64,000 bases of DNA from Bacteroides clarus YIT 12056 (GTDB taxonomy: Bacteria > Bacteroidota > Bacteroidia > Bacteroidales > Bacteroidaceae): the NCBI RefSeq assembly GCF_900129655.1, contig NZ_FQWK01000001.1, positions 372,001 through 436,000 on the forward strand, read 5' to 3'. Below the pieces are notes generated by a model. The model saw only the letters and a program-made list of their open reading frames with translations. It was not told the origin of the DNA and searched no databases. Position numbers and translations under genes: made by a program. Of the stretch, positions 51,791 through 59,574 are shown one piece after another. The first letter of the stretch is position 1; the number at the start of each line of letters is the position of its first letter.

Positions 51791-54337
51791 CGGTTGGTCA
51801 TGATGTAGTTTCCCTGTTGGCATAGGTTCTATATCGGACATTTCATGAATGGTCCATTTACCGTCCATTACATCGAATAGCACGGAGGTGCTCGGTTCGC
51901 GTTTGTAGTCCTCACCTTCAATCTGGAGTGTTTTATTACCTAAGCTGAAGAGAACGCCGGTTTTAGGATCACGTATCAGCAGTTCGGCAGGTTGTGAAGG
52001 ATCCAGTTGGGCTCTGAGCTTCCACTTTCCGGCAAGGACGAAGTCATTGGGATTGCCGTTCTTATCGTGTATTACGTTAAGGGGCTTGGCTCCGTCGGGT
52101 TGCAGGGTGATGACGGTAAGAATCCGATTGGCGGCACTCTTTTCGTAGGCGGCGGTCATGTGCCATTGATTGGGATATTCCCGGCCTTTGCGCATCTTCT
52201 TGGGGTCGGGAGCCGAGAAGAATCGGTCTGTCTGCGACAGTTTGCAGTCGGAGTTGCTGAATATCCGGGCGATAGAGGTGAACTTCTTCTCGGGATAGTA
52301 GGTGGTGAGAATCTTGTCCTTGCCGTTCTCATCGAACTTGAATTGTACGGGACTGTGAAGCAGCCAGTCCCAGCGTACGGGTTTGCCGGCTTCCAGCTCG
52401 TCGTAGATGACCACGATGTTGGGGTGCAGCAACAGGATGTGGCGGCGATACTTTTTTAGCGGTGTTTCGCCGAAGCCGTTGGCTACGGATTCCTCTACTT
52501 TTGCATTCTTGAAGTTCTTTTGCCACATAGGATAGTCCGTCAGGCCGCAATATGCGTTCGAGGCGTCACCGCAGGCATAAGAGATGTTTTCTCCCGACAA
52601 CATGCGTACCAGCTTTCCGTAGGCGCGGGTTGTGAAAGGTTGTCCGATGCCGTCCACTAAAATAGTGTTATGGGCGCGGGTATGGCGGTAGGACAGCAGG
52701 TTGTGCGGGTCGCTGAAGTGCAGGTAATAGCCGGTGGAGCGGTATACGGGTACTCCGCGAAAGTGCAGGTTGAAGCTGTTTTGGTCGGAAAGCGTATGGC
52801 TGCCCGAACCGAACGGACTGGAGCGGAAACTGAGGAAAGTGTTCTCCCGATAACGCTTGAGGTTGCTATGTGCCAGCATCTCTCCGGTATCTTGCATCCA
52901 CAGGGCTTTGGGGGCATCTTCGGGAAGTGGTGTGCCGGCAGGGTACATTTTGTCTGCACTGGCTATACGGTAGATACGCATATCCATATCGGCTGTCGCG
53001 GTCTTGTTTTCATTGCAATACCAGATAGCGTAAGGGTCTCCGGTTTCGCGGGCGATGTAGTCTGCCAGAGCCGCGCGCTGGCGGGATACGTAGTTGAAAC
53101 TTTCGTTACCGTCACCGAAGCCGGCGCTCATGCTCCGGGGAGGCCAGGCATAGACAAGCGCTTTGCCCAGGTTTTTGTAAAAAGGGTGTTGCAGGAAGTC
53201 GGTGCCTGTGACGTAGGACATCAGCGAGGGAACGTACCACAAGGTTTTCACGTTAGAATGGAAGTAGCCCTGTCCGTTGTGCCATTCGCCGTCGCGGTTG
53301 AAGCCGGATGCCGGGGCACGGGCAGTCCAGAGCTCGTAGCAGTATTCCAGTATTTCTTTGGCCGTATCGTTCTTGTCGGCAAACATCAGGCCTATCTGCA
53401 ACATCTCACGGTAGGCACGCTGCCAATAGTGGTTGTCGAAAATATGGTTTTCTACCCTTCCTTTACGTTGTACGTTGTGGTGATATTTGGCAATTTGAAA
53501 GGTGAGGTCTTCTATTTTCTGGAGCTCTTCCCGGTTCAATCGGTCGTAGCAGGCATCGTAGGTGTGGGTGAGGAGGAACAGTACATCACCGCAGTAGAAG
53601 TCATTAATCAGTTTCGGGTCGGGGGTGCTTGCCAGCAAAGCGCGTGTGTATGCCAGCATCTTGTCGGCATATCTCTGCTCGCCTGTGGCACGATAGGCGG
53701 TATAGAGCTGGTTGGCGTCCTGCCCCATCAAATTGGCCGCTTTATAGGGGGTGGGATGGGTCTCGTAGTTATTGTTCAAGGCTCTTTGGGCTCTGTTTGT
53801 AAGGTCTTTGTATTCCGGACTTGTCTGGATATTCCCTTTCGCTTTCTTCAGTCCCTCTTCCAAAAAGCAGTATATACGCGGGTAACCTTTCGGCATGTTT
53901 TTCATAAAGGCGTCGAAGGTAGGGGTCACGAATTGTGGGATGTCTTCGCTGACACTGAAGTTATAGGTAGCGCTCCATTCACCCGCTTTCCCGGCTTTGT
54001 CTACCGAGCGGAAACGCCAGTACCAGGTGCCGTTCTCCAACACACGGTGCGGATTGAACATACACCAGGCAAGGGGCTTGGATTGTAGGGTCTTTCCTTT
54101 AGGAAAAGTCTGTTCTTGTGACAGTTGAAATTCCAAATAGTCCGCCTTGCGCATCTCCACCGGTACTATCAGTGGAGAAGGATTCAGGTAAAGCGGATTG
54201 TCTTGCTGGGGATAGGGTGTGACACGTACATTCTCGTGCACTCGCTCTAAACCGGTTTTCTGTGCCAGTGCAGCCGGCGTTATAGCCAATGCGAACAGAA
54301 GCAGCAGTGTCCATTGGCGGATGAATTGTTTCTTCAT
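51788..54337 (-). CDS. DUF4962 + heparinase II/III polysaccharide lyase
   Basis: Protein of 849 aa, signal peptide ending PAALAQ (residue 26). DUF4962 (about 35-130; WCMFNPHRVLENGTWYWRFR), toroid with ENHIFDNHYWQR near 297 and SGFNRDGEWHNG near 350, heparinase II/III sandwich with SHTLSDQNSFNL near 519 and RHTRAHNTILVDGIGQPF. All active-site candidates are present. The strong likeness to the lyase at 25474-27981 (shared runs such as HPNIVVIYDELEA and DYPMWQKNF-type sequence) shows that the two arose by duplication. It follows SusD by 65 bp and ends the SusC-SusD-lyase unit. A plain signal peptide suggests a periplasmic role on imported oligosaccharides. Confidence 0.84.
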   Translation of the reverse strand: MKKQFIRQWTLLLLFALAITPAALAQKTGLERVHENVRVTPYPQQDNPLYLNPSPLIVPVEMRKADYLEFQLSQEQTFPKGKTLQSKPLAWCMFNPHRVLENGTWYWRFRSVDKAGKAGEWSATYNFSVSEDIPQFVTPTFDAFMKNMPKGYPRIYCFLEEGLKKAKGNIQTSPEYKDLTNRAQRALNNNYETHPTPYKAANLMGQDANQLYTAYRATGEQRYADKMLAYTRALLASTPDPKLINDFYCGDVLFLLTHTYDACYDRLNREELQKIEDLTFQIAKYHHNVQRKGRVENHIFDNHYWQRAYREMLQIGLMFADKNDTAKEILEYCYELWTARAPASGFNRDGEWHNGQGYFHSNVKTLWYVPSLMSYVTGTDFLQHPFYKNLGKALVYAWPPRSMSAGFGDGNESFNYVSRQRAALADYIARETGDPYAIWYCNENKTATADMDMRIYRIASADKMYPAGTPLPEDAPKALWMQDTGEMLAHSNLKRYRENTFLSFRSSPFGSGSHTLSDQNSFNLHFRGVPVYRSTGYYLHFSDPHNLLSYRHTRAHNTILVDGIGQPFTTRAYGKLVRMLSGENISYACGDASNAYCGLTDYPMWQKNFKNAKVEESVANGFGETPLKKYRRHILLLHPNIVVIYDELEAGKPVRWDWLLHSPVQFKFDENGKDKILTTYYPEKKFTSIARIFSNSDCKLSQTDRFFSAPDPKKMRKGREYPNQWHMTAAYEKSAANRILTVITLQPDGAKPLNVIHDKNGNPNDFVLAGKWKLRAQLDPSQPAELLIRDPKTGVLFSLGNKTLQIEGEDYKREPSTSVLFDVMDGKWTIHEMSDIEPMPTGKLHHDQP

Positions 54338-54402
54338 GACGTTATGATTTGTAGTTTTTGATTTATGATTTCTCGACTTATGACTTTCAACTTCCGGTTT
54401 CT

Positions 54403-56067
54403 TTAGTATCCCGGGTTATTCTTACCGTTCAGAGTATAGTTGACCTGCATTTCGTCTTCCGGAATAGGGAAAAGCTCGTGCTTACCACTCTGAAAGTTGT
54501 TTCCGGCAGGGAAAGGTGTATTTCTATCGGTATTGACACTGGTTTGGCTGCCTATCAACTGCAATGCCTCTTTCAAGATGCCCCAACGGATAAGGTCGTA
54601 TTTGCGTACCCCTTCGCAGGCAAGTTCAAAAGCGCGTTCCCAATAGAGAACGGTACGTATTTTTCCGGCTTCGTTGGAGTCGTCTATGAAATCGAGGTTT
54701 AATACCTGCGGGGCTTTCATCAGTTCGTTGTAATTGCCGGCATTTAATTTCGTGGCTTTTGCACGGTCACGTACCCTGTTGATCAGTTCCCAGGCTTTGG
54801 CTGTTTCTCCCAGCTCGTTGTACGCTTCAGCGGCCGATAATACTACTTCGGCATAACGTATGTAGCAGAAGTTGACATCGGTCGCATTCAGCTCATCGTA
54901 TCCCAAAGGCATCCATTCACGTCTCCATTTGCCTACAAATGCATAGCCGGAAATATCTTTCTTGACATGTGTATGCTTTTCTTTGTCCCAGTTCCAAACG
55001 TGTGTGGCAACCATAACCTCACGGCGCTGGTCTGTCGCTTCATAGAAGTTGCCCCATTCGGGCAGGCAACGGTATTGTACGGAGGCGCGTCCCATGACAT
55101 TGTTCTTTTCATTGCCGGAAACGATGGCTTGCGCTACTTGTACGCCTATGATTGAGCCGAGGCTGCCTTTGCGGTTGGGATATTGGAAAGCTATCTCGAA
55201 CAGGCTTTCTTTATTATTCAGTATTTCACCGGAAAAACTCTTGAATAGGGCTTCATAACTGTTAGCGTCGTCTTCGTAGAATCCGTGGAACTTTCCTTCT
55301 TCTTGAAAGGCCTTCCATTCTTCTATAATCGCTTTGAAGTATTCCTGACGTTTATCGTTGTCGGGACGTTTCAGTGTACCGTCCATTTGGAGGCTGTAAC
55401 CGGTACGTTGCAGCAGCACACGCATCAGCAATGCTCTTGCTGCCCCTTGTGTGGCACGTTCCGGTGAGGATGAGGCAGTACCCCACGCCAGATGTTGCTT
55501 GGCAAAGGTCAGGTCGCTGATTATCCGGTCATAAATTAGCTCACGGTCGGTACGGGGTTTGTAAGTGGCTTCGTAGCTCTTGCTGTATTCGGTTGCGTAG
55601 GGTACGTCTCCCCACATACGCACCAGGTCGAAAGAAACCATGGCACGTATGAACATGGCTTCCGCTACATAAGACTGTAATATTTCATTGTTCCGGTATC
55701 CGTCCATCCCCTGAATGCCTTCAATCGTATAGTTGGCACGGTTCAGGGTTTTGTACTTGGCCTTCCAGGCGGTGTTGACAATCTGATTGGCGGGAGTCAT
55801 GATGTAACTGAAGATAGCATCTTTGGCATTGTCGTTCTGCACACGGGTAGAGTAGTAAATATCGTCCGCCCCCCAAAGATTGTAGTCCTCGGTCAACCCT
55901 TCATAGGTACCGATTACTGCCATTTCGGCATTTTCTTCTCTGATGAAATATCCGTCCTTTTCGTAGGTGTTTTCCGGTTTTTCCGTAAGCATATCGGTAC
56001 AGGCGGATATGGATATGGCTCCCATAAAGAGCATGCTTGAAAAATATAGGTATTTAATTCGTTTCAT
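54403..56067 (-). CDS. SusD/RagB-like surface lipoprotein (second pair)
   Basis: Protein of 554 aa, lipoprotein signal AISISAC (Cys about 23) followed by TDMLTEKPENTY, the classic RagB/SusD start. Further marks: AVIGTYEGLTEDYNLWGADDIYY, AEAMFIRAMVSFDLVRMWGDVPY, RATQGAARALLMRVLLQRTGYS, RYAEVVLSAAEAYNELG, and the C-terminal VRKYDLIRWGILKEAL and LFPIPEDEMQVNYTLNGKNNPGY. This is the canonical SusD group, unlike the SusD-like_2 form at 20632-22233. It binds glycan at the surface and caps the SusC encoded 23 bp upstream. Confidence 0.94.
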   Translation of the reverse strand: MKRIKYLYFSSMLFMGAISISACTDMLTEKPENTYEKDGYFIREENAEMAVIGTYEGLTEDYNLWGADDIYYSTRVQNDNAKDAIFSYIMTPANQIVNTAWKAKYKTLNRANYTIEGIQGMDGYRNNEILQSYVAEAMFIRAMVSFDLVRMWGDVPYATEYSKSYEATYKPRTDRELIYDRIISDLTFAKQHLAWGTASSSPERATQGAARALLMRVLLQRTGYSLQMDGTLKRPDNDKRQEYFKAIIEEWKAFQEEGKFHGFYEDDANSYEALFKSFSGEILNNKESLFEIAFQYPNRKGSLGSIIGVQVAQAIVSGNEKNNVMGRASVQYRCLPEWGNFYEATDQRREVMVATHVWNWDKEKHTHVKKDISGYAFVGKWRREWMPLGYDELNATDVNFCYIRYAEVVLSAAEAYNELGETAKAWELINRVRDRAKATKLNAGNYNELMKAPQVLNLDFIDDSNEAGKIRTVLYWERAFELACEGVRKYDLIRWGILKEALQLIGSQTSVNTDRNTPFPAGNNFQSGKHELFPIPEDEMQVNYTLNGKNNPGY

Positions 56068-56090
56068 ATCGGCATTTGTTTTTATAAGAT

Positions 56091-59000
56091 TTATAGGGTA
56101 AGGTTGAATCCCAGAACGAAGGAACGGCTGCGTGGATAGGAACCGAAGTCGACACCGCGCGTCAGGCCGTTACCTGATACGGATGTTTCGGGATCGAATC
56201 CGCTGTAAGGAGTCCATACAAAGAGGTTGCTGGCTGTGAAGTAGAGGCGCAACCGCTGGATGGAAAGTTGCCTGATGAGCTTTTTGGGGAAGGTATACCC
56301 CAGGGAGATATTCTTCAAGCGCAAGAAAGAGGCATCTTCCACTGCCCAGGAGTGGATGTATTTGTCTCCCTGCTCCATATCGTATACGCTGGCTATGGTA
56401 CGTCCGGCATTGACGGCTGCCAGTTGGGCAGGGTCGGTTATCAGTTCGCCTGTCTGTTTGTTGATGTATGTCCAGCGGCTGTCTATATCACAGATGCCCA
56501 ACACATTGTAGTTTCTTTTGCCGCTTTGGGTATTGGAAAGCTTGGTGGCGTTCAGAATCTCGCCGCCATAGCTGAAGTTGAAGAAGATATTCAAATCGAA
56601 ATCCTTGTATCTGAATGTATTGTTGATACCTCCGTAAAAGTCGGGGGTGGCATTGCCGATAACGGTTTTGTCTTTCTCGTCGACCACTCCCTTGCTGTCG
56701 CCTGTGTCATCGAGGTTGGCGAACTTCCAATCGCCGGGACGCACACTGTTGCGGTCGCTTCCTTTATAGGGAATACCTTCTTTCAGGGTATATTTTTGAG
56801 TATCGGGGTCATAGTCGAATTCATCCACTTGATAGAGACCGATGGTTTTGTAACCGTAGAATTGTCCGATGGCTTTGCCTACCTCAATCTTGTGAGTCTT
56901 CTGTTGCCAACCGAAAGCGTACTCTTCGTAAAAATAGTCTTCACCCGAGAGCGCGCGAATCGTGTTCTTGTTATATGAGATGTTGAAATCCGTTTTCCAT
57001 GAAAACTTTTTCCGCTGTATGTTGAAAGAGCTTATGGCAAGGTCAAAACCTATATTCTGCGTTTCGCCCACATTACGTATCATATTGGTGAAACCGGAAG
57101 AGGATGGAACGCGTGAGTTCAGCAGCAAATGGTCGCTGCGGTTCAGATAGAACTCCGGTGTGACGATGAGGCGTTGGGCAAGGAAACCCATGTCCAAACC
57201 GATGTTCAGCGTCTTATTGGCTTCCCATTGTAGGTCGATGCTGGGGATGCCTGAGGGAACATAACCTGTAATGATGTCAGAACCGTTGGGGTATTTTACG
57301 GAGTCCAGAGTTTCCAGTGACATGAAGTCGCTGATGCGGTTGTTTCCGGCAAGACCGTAACCGATACGCAGTTTCAAGTCGGAGAAGATGTTCAGCTTCT
57401 TGATGAAAGGTTCTTCCGCCATACGCCAGGCTCCTGATACGGATGGGAAGACGCCCCATTTGTGTCCGGAGCTGAACTTGGAAGAGCCGTCGGCACGCAA
57501 GGTGGCTGTGAACAGGTATTTATCTTTGAAGTTATAGTTGGCACGTGTAAAGAAAGAAATCATTCGGTTGCTGTTGACATAGCTTGAGGAGATGGAAGTG
57601 GGAACACCTGCGCCCATGTCGTTCAATCCCAAGTCGTCGTTGGTAAACTGGTAGGCATCCGCACGGAGTGATTTGCTCCAGCTGCCTATCCATTCCTGAC
57701 CGAGCATCAAAGTGAGGCGGTGTTTTTTCTTATAGGAATTATTAAAGGTAAGTACATTGGAGGTTTGGAAGCTGTTGCTTTCGGAATATTGTATGTATCC
57801 GCCGATACTGGAACGTTTGGCGATAGCGGACAAGTCACCGTTGAACTGGTCGTTGCGGTTCAGCTGGTAGCGGGTACCGATGGTATTGCGAAAACTCAGT
57901 CTCTTTGAAAAGTTGAATGTGAATCCGCCATTGGCTTGCAGGCTGCGGGTAAAGCGCGTTCTGGCTTCTTCCTGTGCTGAGATGATGGGGTTCTGCATCG
58001 GGTTGTCCTGTTCATCCTCGAACATGGGGTCTTCACCGGAGAGCAAGTCCGTATCGGTACCTTTGATACCGCTCATGGGACGGTATTGGAGGATATGTTC
58101 CATCTTATTGAAACGCGTACTTTGTCCCGAAGTACCCATACCGTAGGTTTTGCCTTGGTTGTAATTGAAACGGGCGTTTGCCTGAAAGCGTGACGAGGCC
58201 TTGTGAGAGATATTGAAAGATATGTTATGACGGTAATTACCGCTGTATACCATGGCTCCCAACTCTTTGAAGTAGTTGTAACTCATGCCGTATTTCAGTT
58301 CTTTAGTACCGCCGGATATATTAACGCGATAGTTTTGAGAAGTGGTGATACGTCCTAACGCTTCTTCCTGCCAGTCGATACCTTCGCGGTTGGCATAGTT
58401 TTCGTCGATGTCTTGGAAAGAACCGTAACGGTTTTGGAAACCGGTCACCCCTTTGCTGCCGTCCAAAACATAGTTGCGTTCATAGTCGAGCAGTGCAAAC
58501 TCTTTGGGAGACAGTACATCCAACTTTCTGGCTATTTTACTGACACCTATATAACTGTCGAAGCTGACGTTCATCTTGCTTGTGTCTTTGGGCCCTTTCT
58601 TGGTCGTGATTACTACTACACCGTTGGCGCCGCGCGCACCGTAGATAGCGGTGGAAGAAGCGTCTTTCAGAATGTCGATGCTTTCAATCTCTCCAGGGTC
58701 GAGGCCGGACATACCGTCTTCGCTGGGATAACCGTCAATGACGTAGAGCGGTTCGTTGCTTTGAGTCATGGAGATGCCACCGCGTACATTAATGGAAATA
58801 GAGGAACCCGGACCGCCTTCACTTTGTGAGATTTGTACACCCGCCACACGTCCTGCCAGAGCTTGCGCCACGTCGGAAGTGGGAGTTTGCATCAAATCCT
58901 CGCTTTTTACCGATACGACGGAACCGGTAAGGTCGCTGCGCTTGGATGTACCGTAACCGATGACAACTACTTCGTCGAGTAACTTACTGTCCGATTGCAG

Positions 59001-59291
59001 CGTTACGTCAATCCGTTTTTTCCCCTTTACATGTACTTCTTGGGTTCTCATTCCGATGAACGAAAAGACAAGGATATCTTTGGACGGATTGTTTACTTTC
59101 AGCGTATATTGTCCGTTTAAATCGGTAATGGTACCGACACCCGCGCTTCCTTTGACTGAGATGTTGGCGCCGATTACTTCCAATCCTTCTTCATCTATGA
59201 CTTTTCCGGTGACGTTGATACTTTGCGCATACGTGCCTAAGGTTATGAAGAGGCACGATGTCAACAGGAGAATCTTTCGAATGTTTTCCAT
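56091..59291 (-). CDS. SusC-like TonB-dependent outer-membrane transporter (second pair)
   Basis: Protein of 1066 aa: signal peptide (ends GTYAQ, residue 23), carboxypeptidase-D regulatory-like domain (about 27-105; GKVIDEEGLEVIGANISVKG), plug with DEVVVIGYGTSKRSDLTGSV, AGRVAGVQISQSEGGPG, LYVIDGYP and the SusC hallmark DASSTAIYGARGANGVVVITTKKG, then a barrel ending FVLGFNLTL. No FecR-interacting N-terminal extension. It works with the SusD encoded directly downstream and the lyase after it. Upstream lie two 21-bp direct repeats and a strong hairpin. It is only distantly similar to the SusC at 22246-25305, so the locus may import two different fragment types. Confidence 0.95.
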   Translation of the reverse strand: MENIRKILLLTSCLFITLGTYAQSINVTGKVIDEEGLEVIGANISVKGSAGVGTITDLNGQYTLKVNNPSKDILVFSFIGMRTQEVHVKGKKRIDVTLQSDSKLLDEVVVIGYGTSKRSDLTGSVVSVKSEDLMQTPTSDVAQALAGRVAGVQISQSEGGPGSSISINVRGGISMTQSNEPLYVIDGYPSEDGMSGLDPGEIESIDILKDASSTAIYGARGANGVVVITTKKGPKDTSKMNVSFDSYIGVSKIARKLDVLSPKEFALLDYERNYVLDGSKGVTGFQNRYGSFQDIDENYANREGIDWQEEALGRITTSQNYRVNISGGTKELKYGMSYNYFKELGAMVYSGNYRHNISFNISHKASSRFQANARFNYNQGKTYGMGTSGQSTRFNKMEHILQYRPMSGIKGTDTDLLSGEDPMFEDEQDNPMQNPIISAQEEARTRFTRSLQANGGFTFNFSKRLSFRNTIGTRYQLNRNDQFNGDLSAIAKRSSIGGYIQYSESNSFQTSNVLTFNNSYKKKHRLTLMLGQEWIGSWSKSLRADAYQFTNDDLGLNDMGAGVPTSISSSYVNSNRMISFFTRANYNFKDKYLFTATLRADGSSKFSSGHKWGVFPSVSGAWRMAEEPFIKKLNIFSDLKLRIGYGLAGNNRISDFMSLETLDSVKYPNGSDIITGYVPSGIPSIDLQWEANKTLNIGLDMGFLAQRLIVTPEFYLNRSDHLLLNSRVPSSSGFTNMIRNVGETQNIGFDLAISSFNIQRKKFSWKTDFNISYNKNTIRALSGEDYFYEEYAFGWQQKTHKIEVGKAIGQFYGYKTIGLYQVDEFDYDPDTQKYTLKEGIPYKGSDRNSVRPGDWKFANLDDTGDSKGVVDEKDKTVIGNATPDFYGGINNTFRYKDFDLNIFFNFSYGGEILNATKLSNTQSGKRNYNVLGICDIDSRWTYINKQTGELITDPAQLAAVNAGRTIASVYDMEQGDKYIHSWAVEDASFLRLKNISLGYTFPKKLIRQLSIQRLRLYFTASNLFVWTPYSGFDPETSVSGNGLTRGVDFGSYPRSRSFVLGFNLTL

Positions 59292-59409
59292 ATTTAGAAT
59301 CTTATAGTATTATGTTTGTAATCACTGATTTTCCGGTTGCTAAATTATGCCTTTTCTCCATACAGGACTTTTCCCCATGTATTTTGATGTTATCGGTATG
59401 TTGATTTAA

Positions 59410-59451
59410 CTTTCAGTTTTGTGCATCCGGCTTTCATTTCTGTACAAACAG
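59410..59451. promoter_or_regulatory. Two adjacent 21-bp direct repeats, candidate HTCS operator
   Basis: Repeat units start at 59410 (CTTTCAGTTTTGTGCA) and 59431 (CTTTCATTTCTGTACA), exactly 21 bp apart and identical at 13 of 16 positions. They lie about 119 bp upstream of the susC start codon. AraC-type DNA-binding domains, as in HTCS proteins, often bind direct repeats spaced by two helical turns. Which regulator binds is inference. Confidence 0.45.
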
Positions 59452-59465
59452 GGGGATATATATGG

Positions 59466-59522
59466 TATAAGCAACAGAAAGCCCTTTTCCAAGACTCGGA
59501 AAAGGGCTTTCTGTTGCTTATA
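59466..59522. terminator. Strong 25-bp hairpin between the lyase and susC units
   Basis: Perfect 25-bp stem (core AGCAACAGAAAGCCCTTTTC and its complement) with loop AAGACTC. It lies 53 bp after the lyase stop codon at 59575 and isolates the sulfatase-lyase transcript from susC. Confidence 0.72.
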
Positions 59523-59574
59523 TCTATATGCGGATAGATAAAGGATAAAATACTCCTTATACTATCAATCAGGT

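Noticed and set aside
52670..54088. Long plus-strand open frame (472 codons) opposite the lyase at 51788-54337
   Set aside because: It mirrors the conserved lyase on the other strand, has no recognisable domain or promoter, and similar antisense frames occur opposite the lyases at 45098 and 59575.
45098..54337. Composite transposon carrying the fimbrial-type operon
   Set aside because: Flanking lyases are homologous but diverged; no transposase, integrase or terminal repeats are visible.
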